A DNA stretch of 64,000 nucleotides from Vibrio ulleungensis (lineage in GTDB: Bacteria > Pseudomonadota > Gammaproteobacteria > Enterobacterales > Vibrionaceae): contig NZ_JAFEUM010000004.1 of the NCBI RefSeq assembly GCF_016900875.1, positions 310,001-374,000 on the forward strand, given 5' to 3'. Under the pieces are notes generated by a model, which was given only the letters and a program-made list of their open reading frames with translations, ran no database searches and was not told the origin of the DNA. A program made the translations under genes and the position numbers. Below are positions 26,308 through 35,390 of this stretch, one piece after another (positions within the stretch are counted from its first letter, which is position 1; each line of letters begins with the position of its first letter).

Positions 26308-26733
26308 TTGAAATCCTGCACATCTTTCTTGATGTACCGCATCGTTCAAGAATTCAAAGAAGTCGTCAGCATTTACTATCCTGGCAAGTTTTCGTTGTTT
26401 GATTATTTCGTCTTACAGCATATTTACAGCTGCGACACTGACGGCTGCACACAATATCAATTGGCTAAGGGGATGCACGTATCTCCAGCTAGAATTAACC
26501 CCGTAATAAAAAAGCTGGTCAACGACAATATGGTTTCGGTAAAAGTTGATGACTCTTCAATGCGCGTAAAGAAAATAATCACCGTCTCAGAAATAGGCAG
26601 AGAAACCGTTGCTAGCATTGAAGAAAAATCCAAAACAATCATTGATTACGCTAATGAAGAATCTAATCCGAACCATGAAAACTACAGTGCATTTACAGGA
26701 TTTTTAACTAACCTTTATGAAAAAATACCCTAA
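26308..26733 (+). CDS. MarR-like winged-helix regulator
   Basis: Protein of 141 residues with a MarR-like layout. A helical N-terminus (YRIVQEFKEVVSIYYPGKFSLFDYFVLQHIYSC) is followed by a winged helix, TQYQLAKGMHVSPARINPVIKKLVNDNMVSV, and a wing with KKIITVSEIGRETV. Two starts are possible: an ATG at 26269 without a ribosome-binding site, and a TTG at 26308 with AAAGGAG six bases before it. I prefer the TTG. It stands divergent from the porin gene across about 600 bp and may control it, which is only positional inference. Confidence 0.7.
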   Translation: MKSCTSFLMYRIVQEFKEVVSIYYPGKFSLFDYFVLQHIYSCDTDGCTQYQLAKGMHVSPARINPVIKKLVNDNMVSVKVDDSSMRVKKIITVSEIGRETVASIEEKSKTIIDYANEESNPNHENYSAFTGFLTNLYEKIP

Positions 26734-27213
26734 TAAAAACTGACATCTCTATGGACTAATTTTGTCTTTGTCACCCAACTAAATACGCTCATATAAAAAC
26801 AACATACCGCCATTAAATTCAACAACCTGTCGCCTAGCTAAACTAAATCAGTATTTTCAATGAGAACGGTGGCTATTTTTAAGTCGATTTAGTTTTTCTG
26901 ACATGTATTTTTATCGTAATGGTTAATGTTTAATGTTTAATGTTTAATGTTTAGCCAAACACTATTTGACTCTATAGAAGATAACTTAAAAAGTATTGAA
27001 ACTGCCTAGAAACCAGCTATACAACCTGTTCGAGCACAACTCTATTAGCCCGCTTTGTTATGAGAATGGAAAACCATCTGCCTAAAGATTTGTCTAAGAA
27101 AAGAGCGACTATATAATCACTATCTGATAACTTACGAAGAGTGTTGACTATATAAAACAGCTCGTAAATAGGACACGCAATCCATACCTAAAGGACTGAA
27201 CAAAAGGGAAAAA
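26734..27213. other. Intergenic region with a 7-bp tandem repeat
   Basis: 480 AT-rich bp without a supported ORF. The only structure noted is the TTTAATG repeat listed separately. Confidence 0.5.
26922..26953. repeat. Tandem repeat (TTTAATG), about four units
   Basis: GTTAATG followed by three exact TTTAATG units and a partial fifth (TTTA). A seven-base unit in a non-coding region could vary in number by slippage. Confidence 0.8.
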
Positions 27214-28014
27214 GTGACCAACCAAACACAAAGCACTAAGGGACTTGATAAGCAAGGGTACATCACCACCCCTTACTCTGTGAGCAATATCCAGCCCGAA
27301 TTTACAGCCGTTGTTGATCATACAATCTCATCGCTGGTTGCGTCTTTTGGCGAGCGGCTTCATAGCATTTATTTATACGGCAGTATCGGCCGCGGCGATG
27401 CTATTCCCTACTGTTCTGATTTAGATATGAGTGTGGTATTCACGTCGAAAGTGTCAGAAAAGGATGTTCTGGCACTCGAACACCTTTCTGAAGATATTGC
27501 AGCCAAGCACACCGTTATCACCAAGCTCGATTTCGACCCTGGCGAGCATTCTCAAATAATACAGCCATCAGAGTTGTATCGCTGGCAATTTTGGCTCAAA
27601 CATTGCTGTTGCTGCCTTTGGGGAGACGACCTTTCCAAAGAGTTTACCCAGCACAAGCCAAGTTTTGACATCGCAGTAGGCCTCAATGAGGATCTCAGTG
27701 ATACGTATCAGTCGTTCCTCAGCCAAACGGCAAATTCTCAACAGATTAAATCAATTTCTAAAAAGATTCTGCGCGCCGCTTACCTGCTGATTGCACCTCA
27801 GGACAATACCTGGCATCACAATCTAGATGACATGTACGTTTCATCGTTACCATACTACCCAACGTATCAAGAAGAACTCAAAACGATATTTGCGCTCACA
27901 CAAAACGCCCAAACTGGCTCGACATTAAGCCTAGATTCCTGTCACCGGTTTATCACCAATATCGCCAATCAACTGCTGGGGTCAGAGTCGATTGACTCTG
28001 ACCCCACAGCCTAA
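27214..28014 (+). CDS. Nucleotidyltransferase-domain protein (streptomycin adenylyltransferase-like fold)
   Basis: Protein of 266 residues with the minimal nucleotidyltransferase signature YLYGSIGRGDAIPYCSDLDMSVVF (GSxGRGD...SDxD). Its overall layout recalls aminoglycoside adenylyltransferases, but residues after the fold do not let me assign a resistance function. The GTG start has AAGGG upstream. The last eleven codons (GSESIDSDPTA) are encoded by a GGGGTCAGAGT hairpin, so the natural C-terminus was probably changed by its insertion. Confidence 0.75.
   Translation: MTNQTQSTKGLDKQGYITTPYSVSNIQPEFTAVVDHTISSLVASFGERLHSIYLYGSIGRGDAIPYCSDLDMSVVFTSKVSEKDVLALEHLSEDIAAKHTVITKLDFDPGEHSQIIQPSELYRWQFWLKHCCCCLWGDDLSKEFTQHKPSFDIAVGLNEDLSDTYQSFLSQTANSQQIKSISKKILRAAYLLIAPQDNTWHHNLDDMYVSSLPYYPTYQEELKTIFALTQNAQTGSTLSLDSCHRFITNIANQLLGSESIDSDPTA
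27977..28006. repeat. GGGGTCAGAGT hairpin, copy 2, inside an ORF
   Basis: Arms TGGGGTCAGAGTC/GACTCTGACCCCA around GATT, forming the end of the nucleotidyltransferase reading frame; the stop comes just after it. Confidence 0.85.
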
Positions 28015-28183
28015 AATGATGATTCAGCACCCAAGTATCATTTTTAGTTAGTCAATGAGTGTCTAAACTCTGAACTGCACTCTATTCTAAACTGTATAAC
28101 TACCAACGATTCTCAGTGCCGGGTTAAAGGTCCGTAATACTAATGGCCTCGTCACCGCACAATCTGAAATTAAGGCACTTTTC

Positions 28184-30022
28184 ATGGTGAAAAAACTTCT
28201 ATGCAGTTTAGGTTGCAGTATCGCTTTACTTGGTTGCAGCAGTGTACCCGAGGTTGAAACATCACCGTTTGAGGCTATGAACTACTTGTTCGAAGAGCAG
28301 CTAACACATTCTAATGATGATTTTAGCGATTACCTCTATGCTTCTCGAACTTGGATAAGCGCCGACAAACTCGAAGAAGATCCCATCGAAGTTTCTCATG
28401 CCTATACAACGCCTATAAATAATGCTTTCTCAAAAGTAATTGGCGTCGACTATGAAGAGTCCGTTCTATCTTTAGCCACAAAAATATGGCTCATAGATAA
28501 TGCCGAACACACCATCGATCTCACCTACTACATTTTTAAATACGACAAAGCGGGTGAATCTATATTGGGCGCATTATGTAATGCGGCTAAGCGTGGTGTC
28601 GATGTACGCATTATGGTGGACTCCTTGGGATCAATTGATACCTTTCATAACCCAATAAAGGCGTTAGAAACATGCGCAGATGATGCAGGTTATATCCGTG
28701 ATTTTTACGGCAATCAAACCCCCTACAAAGCGCGTGTTCAATTTGTGATAATTAATGCACTCACCAGTACAAAAGCGTGGGGAAACAGACGCTCGCATGA
28801 CAAGCTCTTCATTAAGGATGGTCATTTCTTAGGCAAAGATGTCACCATTACTGGTGGGCGAAATGTTTCTATGGATTACTACGGTTTGGATGATGAAGGC
28901 AATCGCAATCCACACGCCTACCTGGATCTTGAGGTGTTACTACGCTCAGCAGACCGCGACAATGACCAGAATGACGGAATGTCTGTCGGCGAGACCAGTA
29001 GCCTATATTTCTCGATGTTATTTTTGCACGAGGGAAATCGAAAAATTACCGCGGCAAACCCCGACGGCTATGAATACTGGAAAGACAAGGCTCAAGAATC
29101 ACTGTCTGATTTGATGAAAGTAGAGGATTTTCGCAGCGCATACGACAACATGGAAGGTTACCTGTTAGAGGGGTTTGCTACTTCACAAGTTCGACTTGCT
29201 CATCAACTTGAAAACTTCTCTAGCACCAACGTTGTCGAAGATGCAGAACAAACCAAAGCGGAAAACACTAACTCTATTGAAGGGATTCTCAAAGCAGCAG
29301 TAGAGCAACTTGAACAGACGGCCGATCGCAACACAGCCAGCACCCTTCGCATTGTTTCACCGTATCTTTTCACACCTCAGTACAAAAATAAGCAAGGCGA
29401 AATCACTTATGACGGTGCAGTAGCACTAAAGGCATTTTTGGAACGTTTTCCTAACGTCAACGTCGAAATACTAACCAACTCTATCCTGACCAGTGATAAC
29501 TATTTTACCCAAAGCGTAATCGACATGGATACTGCTCCGCGACTGCTGTTAAATGATGAGTTACGCGAAGTGTGGGTAAAGAGTATGAAAGGGTCAGAAT
29601 TGAACCCCGACTATATCAATTCACAAGCATGGCTCGAGGCCGTAAATAACCCTAGAGTCACCATTTATCAAACAGGTCGGCGAGACTCTACTATTTTGGG
29701 TGGAGCGCAAGAATACGGAAAGCTGCACGCCAAATTTTTCTTTAGTGAGCAGCTAGGGTTCATCGGTACGTCAAATTTTGATTATCGATCTCGACTGTAC
29801 AATAACGAAATGGGTTATTACTTTTACGGCGAAGAAGTGAGCCAGCAATTGTTAGACAACTACAATAAGCTCAAAGAGTTATCTTTAGTTTGGGGATCGC
29901 CCGAATGGCTTCAAATGCGCAAAGATGTGTTCAACAATCATAATGAGAAAACGCGAACCAGCAAGTCGCAACGAAGCCGCTTTCAAGTGATGAAAAATTC
30001 GGGGCTTATCTGGTTATTTTAG
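28184..30022 (+). CDS. Phospholipase D family lipoprotein (cardiolipin synthase C-like)
   Basis: Protein of 612 residues. MVKKLLCSLGCSIALLGCSS carries a lipobox (LLGC), so it is probably an envelope lipoprotein. Two PLD domains are present: LTYYIFKYDKAGESILGAL with RSHDKLFIKDG (HxKxxxxD, near 205) and LHAKFFFSEQLGFIGTSNFD (near 514), where Glu replaces the usual Asp of the second HKD motif. The order resembles ClsC/YmdC, which joins phosphatidylglycerol and phosphatidylethanolamine into cardiolipin. No YmdB-type partner lies beside it. AAGG stands eight bases before the ATG. Confidence 0.85.
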   Translation: MVKKLLCSLGCSIALLGCSSVPEVETSPFEAMNYLFEEQLTHSNDDFSDYLYASRTWISADKLEEDPIEVSHAYTTPINNAFSKVIGVDYEESVLSLATKIWLIDNAEHTIDLTYYIFKYDKAGESILGALCNAAKRGVDVRIMVDSLGSIDTFHNPIKALETCADDAGYIRDFYGNQTPYKARVQFVIINALTSTKAWGNRRSHDKLFIKDGHFLGKDVTITGGRNVSMDYYGLDDEGNRNPHAYLDLEVLLRSADRDNDQNDGMSVGETSSLYFSMLFLHEGNRKITAANPDGYEYWKDKAQESLSDLMKVEDFRSAYDNMEGYLLEGFATSQVRLAHQLENFSSTNVVEDAEQTKAENTNSIEGILKAAVEQLEQTADRNTASTLRIVSPYLFTPQYKNKQGEITYDGAVALKAFLERFPNVNVEILTNSILTSDNYFTQSVIDMDTAPRLLLNDELREVWVKSMKGSELNPDYINSQAWLEAVNNPRVTIYQTGRRDSTILGGAQEYGKLHAKFFFSEQLGFIGTSNFDYRSRLYNNEMGYYFYGEEVSQQLLDNYNKLKELSLVWGSPEWLQMRKDVFNNHNEKTRTSKSQRSRFQVMKNSGLIWLF

Positions 30023-30031
30023 TATTTCCGC

Positions 30032-30069
30032 TTAGCTAATCTCGTTTTCTAAAGAACGACATTAGCTAA
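30032..30069. terminator. Hairpin between PLD and OYE genes
   Basis: Arms TTAGCTAATCTCGTT/AACGACATTAGCTAA (14 of 15 paired), loop TTCTAAAG. It lies at a convergent junction and has no T run. Confidence 0.5.
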
Positions 30070-30174
30070 ATTGACGCAATATACCATTCTAGACTATCGA
30101 CGAACGAGTCATTGATCCTGTGGGGCAGATAAGACCATATCTCCCCACCGATCATTCACGCCGACTTTTATTAG

Positions 30175-31413
30175 TTAGTGCTTAGCACGCCAACTCTTGT
30201 ACTGTTTAACGCTGCGTTGGGAAAGCCATTGATCTTTTACTATCGCTAACCAATAAGGCTGCTGAGGCCTTACTTTAGTCGAAACCGAATGTCGTTGCAT
30301 GGATTGCCTCACCTGCGCCATTCGGGCAAGAACGGCTAAGGTTTTATTCTCCCATGCAATTGGCTTAAGACTCGCTTGCGGCTGGCTTGTCGATGTGTCC
30401 TTATTTTGCTGCCACAATTTTGGCAGCTCAGGAACTAACGCCAGTCCAGTGGCGATACCCACCATATCGATCCCTTGCTCAAGGACGTTTTCAGCGACAG
30501 GGCGACGAGATATGCCTCCGGTCGTCATAATTGGCAGTGGCGTGCCGTTAGCTATATCTTTGGCAAACTCAACAAAATAGGCTTCTCTGGCTAAGGTTCT
30601 ATCATCTCTTGCAGAGCCTTGCATCGCTGGCGCTTCGTAGCTTCCTCCAGACAGCTCGACCATGTCTACGTTTCTTGCCTCGAGCATACTCACTACAGCT
30701 TTCGCATCTTTTGGCTCAAATCCTCCGCGCTGAAAGTCGGCAGAATTGAGTTTCACCGCTACGGCAAAGTCTGAACGAACTTTTTCTCGGATCCTATCAA
30801 TAATACACAACAGCAGTCTTGCTCGATTCTCAATACTACCGCCCCATTGATCAGTACGCTTGTTTACAAGTGGCGACAAAAACTGGCTGATCAAATAGCC
30901 ATGCGCAGCATGCACCTCAACACCGTCAAAGCCTGATTTCTCAGCTAGCACTGCCGTGGTGACAAAACGCTCGATCACCTCTTCAATTTCGGCGACCTCC
31001 ATCGCTCGTGTCGGCGCGAACATTTTCGAGTACTTGCCAAGATCGAGATCAACTGCAGAAGGAGCAATGCCTTGCTGCGTAATGTTAGATGGCGTTTGAC
31101 GACCAGGGTGGCTTATTTGCATCCACACAGCGTTACCCGCTGATTTAGCTTTACTCGCCCATTGTTGAAAGACATCCAAATGCTCGTCGTTTTCTAGCAC
31201 GACGTTACCTGGTCCCGTCATGTAACGACCGTCGACCATGACATTCCCCGTAATTAGTAATCCTGTGCCACCAAGAGACCATCGATGGTAGAGCGCCAAC
31301 ATCTGTTGTGACGGTGAGCGATTCGGCGCTGCCATATTTTCTTCCATTGCGGCTTTCGCAATGCGGTTTGGAAGCACTTGCCCATTGGGCAACGTTAAAG
31401 GAGTAAAAATCAT
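30175..31413 (-). CDS. NADH:flavin oxidoreductase, Old Yellow Enzyme family
   Basis: FMN enzyme of 412 residues with a TIM barrel. PLTLPNGQVLPNRIAKAAM is the N-terminal strand, HAAHGYLISQFLSPLVNKRTDQWGGS contains the substrate His pair and conserved loop, and a phosphate-binding region follows near residues 300-325. Members reduce activated C=C bonds or nitro groups. The last 60 residues are a basic extension beyond the barrel. It is divergent from a MerR gene, and its promoter has the 19-bp spacer of MerR-controlled genes. Confidence 0.9.
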   Translation of the reverse strand: MIFTPLTLPNGQVLPNRIAKAAMEENMAAPNRSPSQQMLALYHRWSLGGTGLLITGNVMVDGRYMTGPGNVVLENDEHLDVFQQWASKAKSAGNAVWMQISHPGRQTPSNITQQGIAPSAVDLDLGKYSKMFAPTRAMEVAEIEEVIERFVTTAVLAEKSGFDGVEVHAAHGYLISQFLSPLVNKRTDQWGGSIENRARLLLCIIDRIREKVRSDFAVAVKLNSADFQRGGFEPKDAKAVVSMLEARNVDMVELSGGSYEAPAMQGSARDDRTLAREAYFVEFAKDIANGTPLPIMTTGGISRRPVAENVLEQGIDMVGIATGLALVPELPKLWQQNKDTSTSQPQASLKPIAWENKTLAVLARMAQVRQSMQRHSVSTKVRPQQPYWLAIVKDQWLSQRSVKQYKSWRAKH

Positions 31414-31444
31414 CGTCTGTTCCTATTGAGTCTGAATACGAAAC

Positions 31445-31475
31445 AGCCTAACCTTAAACCATGATTTAAGGTCAA
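31445..31475 (-). promoter_or_regulatory. MerR-type promoter/operator of the OYE gene
   Basis: On the minus strand, TTGACC (31475-31470), a 19-bp spacer and TAGGCT (31450-31445). The inverted repeat ACCTTAAA/TTTAAGGT (31451-31472) fills the spacer and includes part of the -35 box. The overlong spacer is the hallmark of MerR activation by DNA untwisting. Confidence 0.75.
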
Positions 31476-31483
31476 TAGGAAAG

Positions 31484-31903
31484 ATGCAAATGCTTAAGAT
31501 CGGTGAACTGGCAAAGAAAACGGGCCTTAACCCGTCGAAAATTCGTTTTTTTGAAAAAGAAGGCTTACTGAACTTAGGTACGCGACAAGCAAATGGCTAC
31601 CGCACATACCCTATAGAGGCGGTTGATTTGATATTACTGATCTTGCAAGCACAAGAAGTCGGGTTTACCAATAAAGAGCTGAAAGCGTTATTGCCAGGCA
31701 CTCAGCCAACCGAAGGTCTTTGGTCACATGATGCCTTAAAGACGGCAGTTGTAAAAAAGATGGCAACTCTTACCCAAATACAGCAAAAGCTGGCCGACAA
31801 TCAACGCAAATTACAAAATATTCTTGAGGAACTTGAACAGCCTTCTGACGCTGAAGACTGCGTTACACGAGCCATGAGAATTCTTGGGGTGACGCGACAT
31901 TAA
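31484..31903 (+). CDS. MerR family regulator
   Basis: Protein of 139 residues. The winged helix LKIGELAKKTGLNPSKIRFFEKEGLLN leads into a coiled dimer helix, and the C-terminal part is short with one Cys (EDCVTRAM). It lacks the paired Cys of metal sensors, so a redox or electrophile ligand suits it better. AGGAAAG precedes the ATG. It is divergent from the OYE gene, whose promoter carries the matching operator. Confidence 0.9.
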   Translation: MQMLKIGELAKKTGLNPSKIRFFEKEGLLNLGTRQANGYRTYPIEAVDLILLILQAQEVGFTNKELKALLPGTQPTEGLWSHDALKTAVVKKMATLTQIQQKLADNQRKLQNILEELEQPSDAEDCVTRAMRILGVTRH

Positions 31904-31939
31904 CATTGGCATTCGACCGATTGTGCTGCGCATGCCCTT

Positions 31940-31975
31940 ACAGTAAAAAAGCACCCATCGGTGCTTTTTTACTGT
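31940..31975. terminator. Bidirectional terminator, perfect 16-bp arms
   Basis: ACAGTAAAAAAGCACC/GGTGCTTTTTTACTGT around CATC, serving the MerR gene and the converging Ntn hydrolase gene. Confidence 0.92.
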
Positions 31976-31991
31976 CTATTCCCTATGCTGC

Positions 31992-33068
31992 TTATTGTCC
32001 AACGACTTGTTCACATACGCTGAATGTAGCGGTGTTTAACCCTTGTGAAGCTAGCGCTACTGTGTCAGCACACATTGGCTCGGTAAAGCTCGTCGTGTCA
32101 TTGAAGTTGTAGCCAATTTGCTCACGAGTATCATAGTTAGTGAATAGGAAATCGCCATTTTCATGGTTGTACACAAATTGAGTCCATGTTGCATAGGTTT
32201 CACCGTTCACTGGGTCAATCAGATCTTGTGGTACCAAATTGCCCGCATTGTAGGTGCTCAGAAGCTTACCTCGTGTTTGAGCCCAAGACGCGTCCGAACT
32301 AAAGCCAACGTGCATGGTGTTAAACAGTCCACGTAGGTTACGATCTTTTGACGAAATTGAAGATGGAATGCTCGTCGCTTCTAAGTTGTTCAAATCAACT
32401 CGACTTACGTAATCGCGATGCTCTTGTTGCAGGGGAGCATTTGCCATAACCCGTAAATCACTAGCAACATCACCACGATGGACAACCATTTCGCCGCCTT
32501 TATTCAATTGGAACAGCGCGATATCTCCTGTCTTGTCTTGAACAGATAAATGCAAACCATGTTGAACACCGTGCAATCCATCTTTCCAAGCAATTTGAAA
32601 CTCATTAGCTTCAAACGCCTTAACAACTTCATCAACAGAAGCGTAAGTCTCGTTGACATAAGAGACAAGTTCTAAGAAAGAGACTGCAGGTGCGCCAGTG
32701 TCCTTATAGTCTTTAATAAATTCTGCAGAGTCGTACATGTACAGCAGTGATGTACCTAAGCCTTCAGAGTTGATCGCGTCCGACGCAACACCATGAAACA
32801 CTTCCCATTCAGTTTGTGCAACAGAATGGTATTTCGTCGTCCACTTCATCGATTTTTCATAGCTAGGGGCCTCTGATGAGCGCTCTAGTCCAACTGGATT
32901 TACCTGAGCAACGTTGCCTAGTTGGACACCCCAATCTAATGAGCGCACAGTTGATACTCCATGTGGTGTATCCAAAGTGATACGAGAGCACGCATCGGCT
33001 ACACCAGCGATTGACGCCATAGATAAAGCAGCGATTGTGGCTATTTTATTTAGTTTGAATGTTTTCAT
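31992..33068 (-). CDS. Exported linear-amide C-N hydrolase (choloylglycine hydrolase/penicillin V acylase family)
   Basis: Protein of 358 residues of the Ntn-hydrolase group. The signal peptide MKTFKLNKIATIAALSMASI ends at ADA and leaves Cys27 (CSRITL) as the new N-terminus, which is the catalytic nucleophile. TVRSLDWG follows, with the Asp typical of the family. In marine bacteria such enzymes often hydrolyse N-acyl amides, including acyl-homoserine lactones or penicillin V; the substrate here cannot be read from sequence. It is divergent from a LysR gene across 140 bp. Confidence 0.87.
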   Translation of the reverse strand: MKTFKLNKIATIAALSMASIAGVADACSRITLDTPHGVSTVRSLDWGVQLGNVAQVNPVGLERSSEAPSYEKSMKWTTKYHSVAQTEWEVFHGVASDAINSEGLGTSLLYMYDSAEFIKDYKDTGAPAVSFLELVSYVNETYASVDEVVKAFEANEFQIAWKDGLHGVQHGLHLSVQDKTGDIALFQLNKGGEMVVHRGDVASDLRVMANAPLQQEHRDYVSRVDLNNLEATSIPSSISSKDRNLRGLFNTMHVGFSSDASWAQTRGKLLSTYNAGNLVPQDLIDPVNGETYATWTQFVYNHENGDFLFTNYDTREQIGYNFNDTTSFTEPMCADTVALASQGLNTATFSVCEQVVGQ

Positions 33069-33208
33069 GTTATTACCCTCAAAGAAATTAGTTTGGATTC
33101 GTTGTGCGACCTAGTTGACTTGATGACGCTATTATCTATGATATTTACTAATCTCAAAGAGTCTGAGAGTAGGGTTAAACCCTCACTAAAAACAATATAG
33201 AGAAATCC

Positions 33209-34075
33209 ATGACTTATTCCATAGAACAGATGCAGGCGTTTGTTGCTGTTGTTGAACACAAGGGCATTGCGCAGGCGGCGCGTGAGTTGGGTAAACATGT
33301 ATCGACAGTGCGCGAACAAGTAAACAATTTCGAGATCGACACTGGGCTAACACTGTTTGAGCGTTTGCCCCGCTCGTTGATAGTCACGCCAACAGGTATG
33401 CAGCTGTATAAATACGCAAAAGCGCTATTGAATGAGTCAGACCACTTTGAAGCGAAAATAGACAGCATGCATTCGGGAGTACCCGATAGATTAACGGTAG
33501 CAATCGATACCAGCCTCATCGATCAAGAAATCGACTTGCTCCTTGCTGATATATTGCAAAAGTATCCCTATTTGAATTTAAAAGTACTCAACGGTGATAC
33601 CTTACAGGTCAGAGGATGGGTCTTGTCTGGCAAAGCAGACGTGGGGTTAGCATTTGCCGCAGTGATGCTGTCGAAAGAATTGCAGGTACGAAAAGCGTTT
33701 GATTTTGAAGTAGTGCGAGTTATTCCAGCTCAATGGCAATTACCTAGAGATGCTTCCGAACGTGCCCTTGCCGACAAACTGCAATTAACCTATTCATTTT
33801 TGGCTGAATTAGGTTTAAGAGAAGCTGATTTGGTCAGCCACAGACATATGGTGTGTAACAATGTCCATCAAATGTTAAACCTAATAAAAACCGGAATTGG
33901 CTGGGGACATCTACCCCAATTTATCTGCAATAGTGCCAATCTAAATGACGACTTCACTATTCTTAATGATCAGTTTGCATTGTGGTCTGCGGAAGTACTA
34001 GTTAAAGAGGCAGCAAGCGTGAATCCAGCCATGCAGATGTTTATCGATGGTATGTGCAACTTTGAAAGACGTTGA
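33209..34075 (+). CDS. LysR family regulator
   Basis: Protein of 288 residues. The winged helix MQAFVAVVEHKGIAQAARELGKHVSTVREQVNNFE is followed by a substrate-binding domain (PDRLTVAIDTSLIDQEIDLLL). The helix-turn-helix has HVSTVREQV where most family members have a Ser-rich pattern. It is divergent from the Ntn hydrolase and is its likely regulator. Confidence 0.87.
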   Translation: MTYSIEQMQAFVAVVEHKGIAQAARELGKHVSTVREQVNNFEIDTGLTLFERLPRSLIVTPTGMQLYKYAKALLNESDHFEAKIDSMHSGVPDRLTVAIDTSLIDQEIDLLLADILQKYPYLNLKVLNGDTLQVRGWVLSGKADVGLAFAAVMLSKELQVRKAFDFEVVRVIPAQWQLPRDASERALADKLQLTYSFLAELGLREADLVSHRHMVCNNVHQMLNLIKTGIGWGHLPQFICNSANLNDDFTILNDQFALWSAEVLVKEAASVNPAMQMFIDGMCNFERR

Positions 34076-34093
34076 ACCCCTATTATTTCGCTC

Positions 34094-34113
34094 AACGCCT
34101 AATGAGGTGTTTT
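34094..34113 (+). terminator. Weak terminator after the LysR gene
   Basis: Stem AACGCCT/AGGTGTT (one G-U pair) with loop AATG and a short T run. Confidence 0.45.
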
Positions 34114-34155
34114 ACTCACACAGAAATACCTGTCTGCCTGTTACGTATTAAAGAA

Positions 34156-35124
34156 CTACCGTAACAATCTCGCGATCTCTTCCATTTGGCTAGCCGCGAG
34201 CGGGCCAAACTCCATTGCTTTGGCATTAGATAGCGATTGCTCTACCGTCCTAAAGCCTGGAATAGGCACACTATTTGGACTTCTCGCCCATAGCCACGCC
34301 AATGCACCTTGCGACACCGTTCGACCATTTGAGGTGAGTATTTCACGAATCAAACCAAGCTTTTTAAGCAACTCTGGTGAAGGAACACCATCATGAAAGT
34401 ACTTCATCCAATCTGGTGATATTTTACGTACGTCAGATTCACTTAATGTTCCGCCGTTATCGTATTTTCCACCAAGTAGTCCCATGGCCAATGGACCACG
34501 ATTAAAGCCTGCCACATTGTTGCGCTCACATACAGCCACTAACTCTGAGTTGTCACTAAGTACATTGAGCTCAAACTGAATTGCTGAGCAGTTATCTTGC
34601 TGCGCAAAATGCTGAGCACGATCGGCAAAGTCGGTACTCCATCCATAACGACGGATTTTTCCTGCGGTGACTAAGTTTTCTAATGTCGCTTGAATGTGTT
34701 CGACCTCGTCAATGGGATGATCATTCAAATGTAAAAAATAGATATCGAGATAATCCGTCCCTAAACGGCGCAAACTGTTTTCACACATGGCTTCAATCTC
34801 ATGAGGCTGTGTAAACACACCTTTCATTTGTTTGGTTTTCTCATCGGCATCAAACCCAAATTTACTCGAAACAATGACTTTGTCTCGGCGGTGTTTAATG
34901 GCTTTACCCACCACATACTCACTGTGCCCCGCACCGTAAATATTGGCAGTATCAATCAAGTTTATTCCTGCATCTAGCCCCGCATGGATCGCTGAAATTG
35001 ACTCTTTGTCGTTCACTTCTCCCCAGCCAAGTGGTTTGTCACCTTCCCAAAAAGGGCCACCGATGGCCCAGCAGCCTAATCCTAGTGGACTCAACTCCAT
35101 GTCTCCAAAACGTCTGTTATCCAT
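34156..35124 (-). CDS. Aldo/keto reductase
   Basis: NADPH-dependent reductase of 322 residues with a TIM barrel. LGLGCWAIGG, then GINLIDTANIYGAGHSEYVVGKAI (Asp and Tyr of the catalytic tetrad), VIVSSKFGFD (Lys) and YFLHLND (His) are in order. The C-terminal SVPIPGFRTVEQSLSNAKAM binds the cofactor phosphate. I use the ATG at 35124, which has AAAGGGTG upstream; the longer TTG start at 35169 adds a segment foreign to the family. The natural substrate is unknown. Confidence 0.9.
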   Translation of the reverse strand: MDNRRFGDMELSPLGLGCWAIGGPFWEGDKPLGWGEVNDKESISAIHAGLDAGINLIDTANIYGAGHSEYVVGKAIKHRRDKVIVSSKFGFDADEKTKQMKGVFTQPHEIEAMCENSLRRLGTDYLDIYFLHLNDHPIDEVEHIQATLENLVTAGKIRRYGWSTDFADRAQHFAQQDNCSAIQFELNVLSDNSELVAVCERNNVAGFNRGPLAMGLLGGKYDNGGTLSESDVRKISPDWMKYFHDGVPSPELLKKLGLIREILTSNGRTVSQGALAWLWARSPNSVPIPGFRTVEQSLSNAKAMEFGPLAASQMEEIARLLR

Positions 35125-35390
35125 ACTTAAACACCCTTTCACAGAATCCAATTCTCGCAACAAGTACAACGATTAGCGCGCAACCATTAGGTATGCTAAA
35201 CAATACCTAAGTCGTTGCTAATTCAATACTTTAGACCATCGTAGTTGTATCTGCAGTGCTAAAGGAGGTAATTGTGGAATTGGCTGATTTCCGTGGCTCA
35301 CTTTTACTGTCCATTTAGAAGTAGTTCACAAATTAACCCGCGATGACGGCTATACTCATAGGAGTAGTCAAACACAGCGAGGTGACTACC

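Noticed and set aside
31992-32112. Plus-strand frame covering the 3' end of the Ntn hydrolase gene
   Set aside because: It is the antisense shadow of a clearly coding region and follows a terminator.
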